A stretch of DNA of 22,662 nucleotides from an uncultured Eggerthella sp. (lineage in GTDB: Bacteria; Actinomycetota; Coriobacteriia; Coriobacteriales; Eggerthellaceae): positions 1 to 22,662 of the forward strand of contig UQVJ01000020.1 in NCBI GenBank assembly GCA_900544455.1, in the 5' to 3' direction. The notes below the pieces were generated by a model. It saw nothing but the letters and a program-made list of their open reading frames with translations. It did no database searches and was not told the origin of the DNA. A program made the position numbers and the translations under genes. Positions 14,402 to 20,598 of this stretch are shown here, one piece after another; position 1 is the stretch's first letter; the number at the start of each line of letters is the position of its first letter.

Positions 14402-15472
14402 ATGCGCGGCGTACGCACCTCCCATCCGAACCTTGCAGGTATTGTGCCCTACGATCCAAAGTACCTGCCCGCCAAGCAGTACCTTTCCGCCAACGAAAAC
14501 CCCAGCAATGTTCCAGAGGAGGTTCAGCTGGAAATCAGGAAGGCATTGAAGGGTTTTCCTTTCAATCGCTATCCCGATCCGCTGGGCAATGAGTTGCGCG
14601 ATCTGATTGCCGAAGCAAACGGGCTTTCACGTGAGAATGTGCTGTTGGGCAACGGCGGCGACGAATTGCTTTTCAACTTGGCGCTTACCTGGGGTGGCCC
14701 TGGGCGCACCTTCTTGAACGTGCCGCCCACTTTTTCGGTGTACGAAGCCAATGCGCGCCTTACGGGCACCAAGATAGTGAACATCCCCCGCAAGGAAAAC
14801 TTCGATATCGATGAAGAGGCGGTACTTGCCCGTATGGCTGAGGGCGACATCGATTTCGCTGTTATCACCAGCCCTAATAACCCCACTGGCAAGATGGCAA
14901 ACGAGACGTTTTTGAAGAAGCTGCTCGACTCCTCCGATGCCCTTATCATGGTCGACGAGGCGTATTTCGAGTTCAGCCGTTTTTCGATGCGCCCGTACCT
15001 TGATCAGTATGAGAACCTGGTAATCCTGCGTACCTTTTCGAAGGCGTTCAGCCTCGCGGGCGTTCGCATGGGCTATCTGCTGGCCAATGCCAGCGTTATC
15101 CGCGAGTTCCTGAAGGTTCGCCAGCCCTATTCGGTAGATTCCGTTTCTCAGGCTATTGCTACGGCGGTGTACCGAAACCGTTCGCTGTTTGTGCCGGGTA
15201 TCAACCAGATAATCGAGCAGCGCGGCGTTCTGCTTGAAGGGCTGGGGAAACTGCCCGGAGTTACCGTGTTCGATTCTGACTCGAACTACGTCTTGTTCCG
15301 TGTGGCTGACGCCGGGCAGGTTTGGCAGGAGCTCTATGAACGCGGCGTGCTTATCCGCGATTTCTCGCGCTCTCAGTATCTGGAGAACTGCCTGCGTGTT
15401 TCCGTCGGTTCCCCCGAGGAAAACCAGGTGTTCTTGGATGCTTTGGCGGAGATTCTGAACGAAAGGAGCTAG
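14402..15472 (+). CDS. hisC: Histidinol-phosphate aminotransferase
   Basis: HisC is a PLP-dependent fold-type I aminotransferase that makes histidinol phosphate from imidazole acetol phosphate and glutamate. The 356 residues contain LSANENP, NRYPDPLGNELRD, LLGNGGDELL, SPNNPTGKM, DEAYFEFS, the PLP-binding Lys214 in RTFSKAFSLAG, the phosphate-binding VRMGY, and SNYVLFRV. ATG 14402 lies 3 bases after hisD, with GGAGG at 14386-14390 inside the hisD end. The downstream gene starts 2 bases after the TAG. Its place between hisD and hisB argues for HisC rather than a general aromatic aminotransferase. Confidence 0.96.
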   Translation: MRGVRTSHPNLAGIVPYDPKYLPAKQYLSANENPSNVPEEVQLEIRKALKGFPFNRYPDPLGNELRDLIAEANGLSRENVLLGNGGDELLFNLALTWGGPGRTFLNVPPTFSVYEANARLTGTKIVNIPRKENFDIDEEAVLARMAEGDIDFAVITSPNNPTGKMANETFLKKLLDSSDALIMVDEAYFEFSRFSMRPYLDQYENLVILRTFSKAFSLAGVRMGYLLANASVIREFLKVRQPYSVDSVSQAIATAVYRNRSLFVPGINQIIEQRGVLLEGLGKLPGVTVFDSDSNYVLFRVADAGQVWQELYERGVLIRDFSRSQYLENCLRVSVGSPEENQVFLDALAEILNERS

Positions 15473-15474
15473 CG

Positions 15475-16074
15475 GTGGCTCAGGAAGTACGCGCAGCGGA
15501 GCTTTCCCGCACCACTAAAGAAACCGATATCGCGCTTTCGCTCGATATCGACGGAACGGGCAAGACCGACATTGAAACGGGCGTCGCCTTTTTCGACCAT
15601 ATGCTCGATGCATTCGGTCGTCATGGTTTGTTCGATTTGATCGTTAAGGCCAAAGGCGATATCGAGGTAGACGCCCACCACACGGTAGAAGATGTAGGAA
15701 TCGTTCTTGGCAAAGCGTTTGCGCAGGCTATGGGCGAAAAGCGCGGCATCACGCGTTTTGCCTCCCAGTACCTTCCCATGGACGAGGCCTTGGTGCTTGC
15801 TGCTGTTGATGTTTCAGGCAGGGGCCAGCTTCATTGGGATGTTGACGTGCCGCTGTGCCTGCTCGGCACGTTCGATACTTCGCTTGCCAAGGAATTCTTC
15901 ATTGCATTTGCGACGAATGCGCAGGTTACGCTGCACGTGCGCATGGTGGCAGGCGAAAACGCCCACCATATCGTGGAAGCATGCTTCAAGGCGGTTGGTC
16001 GCGCTATGTGTCAAGCGCTTGAGATCAATCAGCGTATTGCAGGCGAGCTTCCCTCCACCAAGGGCTCTTTGTAG
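15475..16074 (+). CDS. hisB: Imidazoleglycerol-phosphate dehydratase (monofunctional HisB)
   Basis: This manganese enzyme dehydrates imidazole glycerol phosphate. At 199 residues it is the monofunctional form, without the N-terminal histidinol-phosphatase domain of enterobacterial HisB. Metal-binding motifs are complete: FFDHMLDAFGRHG (His42, His50), DAHHTVED (His68, His69, Glu72) and GENAHHIVEA (His164, His165, Glu168). The C-terminus ELPSTKGSL is typical. GTG 15475 is preceded by AAAGGAG and lies 2 bases after hisC. Since no phosphatase is fused or adjacent, histidinol-phosphate phosphatase must be encoded elsewhere. Confidence 0.97.
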   Translation: MAQEVRAAELSRTTKETDIALSLDIDGTGKTDIETGVAFFDHMLDAFGRHGLFDLIVKAKGDIEVDAHHTVEDVGIVLGKAFAQAMGEKRGITRFASQYLPMDEALVLAAVDVSGRGQLHWDVDVPLCLLGTFDTSLAKEFFIAFATNAQVTLHVRMVAGENAHHIVEACFKAVGRAMCQALEINQRIAGELPSTKGSL

Positions 16075-16075
16075 G

Positions 16076-16105
16076 GAATCGGGGTGCATCCCCGTTTCCC
16101 GATTC
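16076..16105 (+). other. Intra-operon hairpin between hisB and hisH
   Basis: GAATCGGG (16076-16083) pairs with CCCGATTC (16098-16105). An inner alternative pairs CGGGG with CCCCG. TTC follows but no U-run, so it is more likely a stability or processing element than a terminator. Confidence 0.4.
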
Positions 16106-16132
16106 TTCTACCAGAAAGGCTGAAAGCAACCG

Positions 16133-16798
16133 ATGATTGCCGTTGTTGACTATTGCAAGGGAAATTTGAAGAGTGTCGAACGCGGGCTTAGGGCGGTAGG
16201 CGGCGATGCCCATATCACCGACAACCCCGAGGTTATCCGAGCTGCCGATGCGGTTGTGCTGCCTGGCGTGGGCTCGTTTGCCGACGCTTCGAAGCATATG
16301 GTGGAATCGGGGCAGATGGAAGCGGTGCGCGACGCTATCGCTGCCGGGAAGCCCTTTCTGGGCATTTGCTTAGGTGAGCACTTGCTGTTCGAGGCAGGCG
16401 TGGAAGGCGCGGCTGGCCCAGGTGTCGATGGGGTTGAGGGAGACCCTCATTTGCCCGTTGGGTTGGGTGTGGTTCCCGGCACGGTGGTTCGTATGCCCTC
16501 CGCGGACGGTCAGGGCGTGCAGTACAAAGTTCCCCATGTGGGTTGGAACTCTGTTGAATTCACTGCTGAATGCCCTCTGTTCGAGGATATTGCCCCAGGT
16601 GAGTATTTCTATTTCACGCATAGCTACATCGCCCCCGAAAACGAATGCGCGGTGGCCACTACCACGCACTCGGTAACGTTTCCGTGCGCAGTGCAGAAAG
16701 GGAAGGTGTTCGGTGTTCAATTCCATCCGGAAAAGTCGTCGGATGCCGGCGCTAAGGTTTTGGCGAACTTCCTCAAAGTGGTTGAAGCCAGCAAATAG
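16133..16798 (+). CDS. hisH: Imidazole glycerol phosphate synthase, glutaminase subunit
   Basis: HisH hydrolyses glutamine and feeds ammonia to HisF. The 221-residue class I amidotransferase has VLPGVGSF, nucleophile Cys79 in GICLG, and His198 and Glu200 in VQFHPEKS, so the triad is intact. The motif around the nucleophile reads GICLGEHLLFE, where most family members have GICLGMQ: the conserved Gln four residues after the Cys is His83 here. A Gly-rich loop (residues about 91-113) after the nucleophile motif is longer than in many HisH proteins. The ribosome binding site is weak (AAAGG at 16115-16119, or GAAAGC closer), so the hairpin upstream may matter. It should pair with the HisF encoded downstream. 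Confidence 0.93.
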   Translation: MIAVVDYCKGNLKSVERGLRAVGGDAHITDNPEVIRAADAVVLPGVGSFADASKHMVESGQMEAVRDAIAAGKPFLGICLGEHLLFEAGVEGAAGPGVDGVEGDPHLPVGLGVVPGTVVRMPSADGQGVQYKVPHVGWNSVEFTAECPLFEDIAPGEYFYFTHSYIAPENECAVATTTHSVTFPCAVQKGKVFGVQFHPEKSSDAGAKVLANFLKVVEASK

Positions 16799-16871
16799 GC
16801 AGTAGCGGCAAATGCCTGCCTAGGTTTGCCCAGTCGAGTAGAACGCATTGGGCATCAGCGAAAGGAACATC

Positions 16872-17591
16872 ATGGATATTCTTCCTGCTATTGATATTTT
16901 GGACGGTAAAGCGGTTCGCCTGGCGAAGGGCGACTACAACGCGGTAACCGTATATAACGACGACCCGGTGGCCCAGGCAGCTCTTTTCAAGGAGCAGGGT
17001 GCGCGTTGGATCCACGTGGTCGATCTCGATGGCGCTCGAAGTGGCATGCCTGAAAACATCGATATCATCGAGCGCGTTATCAAGGAAACCGGTTTGAAGA
17101 TCGAAGTGGGTGGCGGTGTTCGCAGCCTTGAAACCATCGATCGCTTGGCTGAAGCCGGCGTTTCGCGTGTGGTGCTGGGCACTACGCTGGTAACCGACCC
17201 CGAATTCGCCAAAGCTGCTTTGGCCAAGTATCCCGACATGCTCACGGCGGGCATCGACGCGAAGAACGGTGAGGTTGCCGTAGCTGGTTGGCGTGAGGGT
17301 GCGGGCGTTCCCGCTGAAGAGCTTATCGCTGAAATGGGCAAGCTTGGGTTCAAACATCTGGTGTATACCGATATTTCCCGCGACGGCATGCAAACGGGCA
17401 TCGATGCAGCGCGCTATGTCGAGGTTGCGCGCGTGTTCGGCAATCCTGTTATTGCGTCGGGCGGTGTGGCAAGCATTGAAGACGTGAAGAACTTGGCTTC
17501 CGTCGCCGATTCTATCGAGGGAGTTATCGCAGGTCGTGCGGTGTATGAAGGTTCGCTGAGCGTCGAAGAAGCAGTGAAGCTCTGCGAGTAA
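16872..17591 (+). CDS. hisA: Phosphoribosylformimino-AICAR phosphate (ProFAR) isomerase
   Basis: HisA opens and rearranges the ribose of ProFAR to PRFAR. The 239-residue half-barrel-duplicated TIM barrel starts ILPAIDILDGKAVRL, with catalytic Asp8. The second acid is Asp129 in AGIDAKNG, and GGGVRS and ASGGVAS form the phosphate sites. YTDISRDGMQTG is diagnostic of HisA rather than HisF. I chose ATG 16872 because GAAAGGA lies just upstream and the protein then begins exactly at the first barrel strand; an in-frame TTG at 16848 has no such support. The 73-base gap after hisH has only weak small hairpins. In some actinobacteria HisA is replaced by bifunctional PriA, and I cannot exclude TrpF activity. 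Confidence 0.95.
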   Translation: MDILPAIDILDGKAVRLAKGDYNAVTVYNDDPVAQAALFKEQGARWIHVVDLDGARSGMPENIDIIERVIKETGLKIEVGGGVRSLETIDRLAEAGVSRVVLGTTLVTDPEFAKAALAKYPDMLTAGIDAKNGEVAVAGWREGAGVPAEELIAEMGKLGFKHLVYTDISRDGMQTGIDAARYVEVARVFGNPVIASGGVASIEDVKNLASVADSIEGVIAGRAVYEGSLSVEEAVKLCE

Positions 17592-17604
17592 ATTCTGCTT
17601 GTCC

Positions 17605-17752
17605 GGTTGCGGGGTGCCTTGCGGGTAATCGAGCCGCCCACTCCGCTACCACTCGCGTTGCTCGCTATGCGCTCCGTTCTGCCGTTCAATTTAAAAAATG
17701 GAAAGCTTGAAACGGCGAGCGGTCTCGCTTACCCGCAAGGCACCCCGCAACC
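17605..17752. repeat. Long perfect inverted repeat (24-bp arms, 100-bp interior) between hisA and hisF
   Basis: Bases 17605-17628 are the exact reverse complement of 17729-17752, 24 of 24. After one mismatch a further four pairs (17630-17633 with 17724-17727) extend the stem. The interior has an additional dyad around 17680-17720 (GCCGTT-CAA against TTGAAACGGC, one bulge). TGCTT occurs just outside both ends (17596-17600 and 17753-17757) but is four bases away on the left, so it is at best a blurred target duplication. The arms are unrelated to those before recQ. It fills most of a 226-base gap in an otherwise tight operon, so it may be an inserted MITE-like element, and its transcript would be an RNase III-sized duplex. 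Confidence 0.9.
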
Positions 17753-17817
17753 TGCTTTGACTAACTTTGCCCTGCCGGGCAGCAAGTCAGCCGATAAGGC
17801 CACAAGAAAGGAAACCA

Positions 17818-18582
17818 ATGCTTACGAAGCGTGTAATACCGTGCATGGATGTTAAAGACGGTCGCGTAGTGAAGGGTGTCAACTTCGTCAACCTGCGCGA
17901 TGCGGGTGATCCTATCGAGCTGGCTCAGCGCTACGACGAGCAGCGCGCCGATGAGGTTATCTTCTTGGACATCACGGCAACGCATGAGGGCCGTGCAACC
18001 ACGGTGGACATGGCAAGCCGCGCAAGCGAAGAATTGCATTTGCCTTACTGCGTGGGCGGCGGGTTCCGCAGTGTGGAAGACATTCGCACCATGATTGCTG
18101 CTGGCGCCGACAAGGTTTCCGTGAATTCAGCCGCTATTGCCGACCCTTCGCTTATCACGAAGGCTGCTGCGGCATTCGGCACGCAGGCTATCCTGTGCGC
18201 CATCGATGCCAAGCGGGTTCCTGGCAACCCCAACAAATGGGAAGTGTACGTGCATGGCGGTCGCAAGAACACCGGCCTCGATGCTGTTGAGTGGGCTGCC
18301 GAGGCAGCACGACGCGGCGCAGGTGAAATCCTTCTTACCAGCATGGATCGCGATGGCAGCAAAGACGGTTTCGACCTGGCGTTAACGCGAGCGGTTTCCC
18401 GTGCGGTGAACATTCCCGTCATTGCTTCCGGTGGTGTTGGTAAACTTGAGCACTTTGCTGAAGGCATCATCGAAGGCGAAGCTGATGCTGTGTTGGCGGC
18501 AAGCGTCTTCCATTTCGGTGAGCTCACCATCCGCGAAGTGAAGGAATACATGCGTTCCCAGGGGATTCCCGTAAGGCTTTAA
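17818..18582 (+). CDS. hisF: Imidazole glycerol phosphate synthase, cyclase subunit
   Basis: HisF uses ammonia from HisH to convert PRFAR to imidazole glycerol phosphate and AICAR, linking histidine and purine synthesis. The 254-residue TIM barrel has catalytic Asp11 (RVIPCMDVKDGRVVKG) and Asp130 (ILCAIDAKRV), as in the characterised enzyme. It also has VGGGFRS, the phosphate-binding ASGGVG, and TSMDRDGSKDGFDL. ATG 17818 is preceded by AAAGGA; an in-frame TTG at 17767 would add 17 residues unlike the family. The gene lies after the inverted-repeat element but keeps direction and a good ribosome binding site. Confidence 0.97.
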   Translation: MLTKRVIPCMDVKDGRVVKGVNFVNLRDAGDPIELAQRYDEQRADEVIFLDITATHEGRATTVDMASRASEELHLPYCVGGGFRSVEDIRTMIAAGADKVSVNSAAIADPSLITKAAAAFGTQAILCAIDAKRVPGNPNKWEVYVHGGRKNTGLDAVEWAAEAARRGAGEILLTSMDRDGSKDGFDLALTRAVSRAVNIPVIASGGVGKLEHFAEGIIEGEADAVLAASVFHFGELTIREVKEYMRSQGIPVRL

Positions 18583-18584
18583 CG

Positions 18585-19106
18585 ATGCCCACGCGAAGGA
18601 AAAGCGCTGAAGCTATTCGTTCCCAGCAAACTCGTTTCCTTGCTTTCTTCGGTGCTGTCGTTGCCTCGGTAGTGCTGATTGTTGCGGCAATTCTGCCTGC
18701 CGTTGGGCCAGCTGAAGATCTTCCTCTTTATGTGGAAGATCAAGATCCTGTACAGTTTCAGGAGCTTCAGCAATTGCGTCCCGAAGGAGATGGGTGGTCG
18801 GAGGGCTTGGCTTCTGCCTATAGCCTTGAAACCAACGATGGATGGGACGAAACCGCCTCGGGCATTCCTTTGAATAACTACGCCCTAACTGTTGCCGTGC
18901 CGCAGGAAAACAAGGATCTTCTGGGTTGCAACGTTGAAATTTTCTATGCGGGTAAAACGGTGGAAGCCAAAGTTACCGATACGGGAGCTTTGGCCCCTTT
19001 GGGCCGTGCACTTGATTTGAGCCCTGCAACATGGCGTGCATTTGGCGCCAGCAGCATAAGCGATTGGGGTGTGCGCGGAGTGTTCTATCGATTCGTTGCC
19101 GAATGA
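18585..19106 (+). CDS. Membrane-anchored RlpA-like (double-psi beta-barrel) protein, uncharacterised
   Basis: The 173-residue product has a basic N-terminus (residues 1-17), one hydrophobic helix at about 18-40, and then an extracytoplasmic part. There is no obvious signal-peptidase site or lipobox, so it is likely a type II anchored protein. Residues about 76-170 resemble the RlpA/expansin-like double-psi beta-barrel: ASAYS, VEAKVTDTG (Asp132), GRALDLSPATWRAFG (Asp144), then a closing strand GVFYRF. Proteins of this group bind or cleave cell-wall glycans, but catalytic ability here is unproven. The gene begins 2 bases after hisF, with only a weak TAAGG upstream, so translation is probably coupled. 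A cell-envelope protein in a his operon is unexpected. The fold assignment is by motif only. Confidence 0.75.
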   Translation: MPTRRKSAEAIRSQQTRFLAFFGAVVASVVLIVAAILPAVGPAEDLPLYVEDQDPVQFQELQQLRPEGDGWSEGLASAYSLETNDGWDETASGIPLNNYALTVAVPQENKDLLGCNVEIFYAGKTVEAKVTDTGALAPLGRALDLSPATWRAFGASSISDWGVRGVFYRFVAE

Positions 19107-19237
19107 TTGCAGCAAGGTGTTGTGTGCTGCTGGATTTTGCGGCGGGGGATACCAAGCCCGCCCTCTATGGAACTCATTTGCTCTTTTGCCCTTTGGTGGC
19201 GTAGTTGTGCCACTCTTGCAGGTGATGAAAGGAAGCA

Positions 19238-19253
19238 TGCGCAGATCTGCGCA
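19238..19253. promoter_or_regulatory. Perfect 16-bp palindrome upstream of hisI
   Basis: TGCGCAGATCTGCGCA is fully self-complementary and lies 16 bases before the hisI ATG, within a 163-base gap after the RlpA-like gene. It may be an operator for an internal promoter. In RNA it would sit just before the ribosome binding site (AAAGGG, 19259-19264). A smaller hairpin occurs at 19141-19162. Confidence 0.5.
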
Positions 19254-19269
19254 CAACGAAAGGGTCGCC

Positions 19270-19608
19270 ATGAACGAACGTGAAACCGCTGCGCTGCAGG
19301 TTGAGGATCTTACCTATAACGCCGATGGGCTTATCCCGTGCATTGTTCAGGACGAGCAAACCCGCGAAGTGCTGATGATGGCATGGATGAACGAAGAGGC
19401 GGTACGCCGTACCATCAGCCAGGGTACAACCTGGTTTTGGTCGCGTAGCCGTCAGAAATTCTGGCACAAGGGCGAAGAATCGGGCAATACTCAGAAGCTG
19501 GTTGAACTTCGTTACGATTGCGACGCCGATACCCTGCTCGCTCTGGTGAATCCTGCAGGCCCCGCCTGCCATACGGGGGAAACCACCTGTTTCTACCGAT
19601 CTTTCTAG
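19270..19608 (+). CDS. hisI: Phosphoribosyl-AMP cyclohydrolase
   Basis: HisI opens the adenine ring of phosphoribosyl-AMP, step three of the pathway. The 112-residue monofunctional form shows TREVLMMAWMNEEAV, WFWSRSRQKFWHKGEESGNTQ, YDCDADTLL (metal-binding Cys and Asp) and the zinc motif PACHTGETTCFYR. The pyrophosphatase domain (HisE), fused to HisI in many bacteria, is absent. I chose ATG 19270 because of AAAGGG just upstream and the family's normal N-terminus. In-frame ATGs at 19225 and 19237 would add a few residues overlapping the palindrome. A miniprotein gene starts one base after the stop. Confidence 0.95.
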   Translation: MNERETAALQVEDLTYNADGLIPCIVQDEQTREVLMMAWMNEEAVRRTISQGTTWFWSRSRQKFWHKGEESGNTQKLVELRYDCDADTLLALVNPAGPACHTGETTCFYRSF

Positions 19609-19609
19609 C

Positions 19610-19723
19610 ATGGCTGGTTTGCTGAAAACGTCAGGTGCGGAAGCACCGCCCCTCTTGCTTGGCCTTACCGTGGCTGCTCTGCTGGTTGCGGCTTTGGTCA
19701 GAAAACCCAGAAAGGCCGAGTGA
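19610..19723 (+). CDS. 37-residue single-pass membrane miniprotein
   Basis: The ATG lies one base after the hisI stop, and the TGA overlaps the next gene's GTG start (GTGA at 19720-19723). The product begins MAGLLKTSGAEAPP, continues with a hydrophobic helix of about 18 residues (LLLGLTVAALLVAALV) and ends in a positively charged tail RKPRKAE. By the positive-inside rule the C-terminus should be cytoplasmic. There is no strong Shine-Dalgarno, so it would rely on coupling to hisI. Tight spacing on both sides and the clean helix-plus-basic-tail layout support a real gene. Function unknown; a role with the two genes that follow is a guess from position. Confidence 0.6.
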   Translation: MAGLLKTSGAEAPPLLLGLTVAALLVAALVRKPRKAE

Positions 19724-20598
19724 TCTGGGTGTTTGGCTACATTCTTCCCAACTTGGAAAGCTTGGGCGAAGAAGAGAAGCTTCGCTACCATGCGGTGTAC
19801 TGTGGCGTATGCCGATCGATTCGTGCCCGCTATGGGCAGCGGTGCCGTTTGGCCGTTTCCTACGACATGACGTTTCTGGCTATGGTTTTGGGTTCGCTGT
19901 ACGAGCCGGAAGAACATGCTTCGCAAAAGCGTTGCCCCGTGCATCCAATTCAGCCACGACAGGTGGCTCAGTCTGAGTTCACTGATTATGCGGCAGATCT
20001 TAGCATTGCCATGGCGTACCACAAGTGCTTTGACGATTGGCGCGACGATCGTTCCGCCAAGGCAAGGGCGGCTGCGGTGGCGCTGGAGGTTCCATATCGT
20101 AAGGCGAAGCGCCGCATCCCCCAAGCCTGTCAAGCTATAGAGGAAGCCATGGCGGATATCCATGCCATAGAAGAAGCAGCGCTGGGTGAAGGCAACTGCC
20201 CCCAAGCCCCCGAGAGCTCGTTGGTGGGTGGAGCGTCGAACCCTGATGCGGCGGCGAATCGCTTTGGGATTCTCTTAGGCAACTTGTTTGCCACCAAGGA
20301 TGACTTTTGGGCAACGGATTTGCGGCGTTTTGGTGCGAGATTGGGAAAATTCGTCTATGTCATGGATGCCGTAATGGATCTGCGGCAAGATCAAGAGACG
20401 GGAAGCTACAACCCTTTTTCGTCTTCCGGTCGCTTGATCGAAGATTTTCGTGAAGACTTGGAGTTTCTCGCTGCAGCTACAGCCGATGCGTTTGAGCGTT
20501 TGCCGCTGGAGCGTGATGTGCATGTGCTGCGCAGCGTGCTGTATTCCGGAATATGGCAACGCTACAACGCAGAAGAGAGCAAGGTAGAACATGGTTAA
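19720..20598 (+). CDS. DUF5685-like family protein, function unknown
   Basis: This 292-residue, mostly helical, soluble protein resembles the DUF5685 family by its start (VFGYILPNLESL), the YHAVYCGVCRSI motif (Cys28, Cys31), the LAVSYDMTFLAMVL segment and RCPVHP (Cys72, His75). Two acidic motifs stand out: FDDWRDD (residues 104-110) and D216AVMD220LRQD224, followed by GSYNPF. The second, and its spacing from the first, recalls the aspartate motifs of squalene/phytoene-synthase-type enzymes, which is only a resemblance. GTG 19720 overlaps the miniprotein stop; GTG 19729 would give the VFGY start usual for the family and is an alternative. It overlaps the following J-protein gene by 8 bases, so the two are coupled. 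Confidence 0.8.
   Translation: MIWVFGYILPNLESLGEEEKLRYHAVYCGVCRSIRARYGQRCRLAVSYDMTFLAMVLGSLYEPEEHASQKRCPVHPIQPRQVAQSEFTDYAADLSIAMAYHKCFDDWRDDRSAKARAAAVALEVPYRKAKRRIPQACQAIEEAMADIHAIEEAALGEGNCPQAPESSLVGGASNPDAAANRFGILLGNLFATKDDFWATDLRRFGARLGKFVYVMDAVMDLRQDQETGSYNPFSSSGRLIEDFREDLEFLAAATADAFERLPLERDVHVLRSVLYSGIWQRYNAEESKVEHG

Noticed and set aside
17592..17766. Coding extension of hisF upstream or a small gene between hisA and hisF
   Set aside because: The frames there run through the inverted repeat, and HisF begins naturally at 17818 with a good ribosome binding site.
19174..20205. 343-codon minus-strand open frame over hisI and the DUF5685 gene
   Set aside because: It overlaps two recognised genes and a palindrome, and has no plausible start region or domain.
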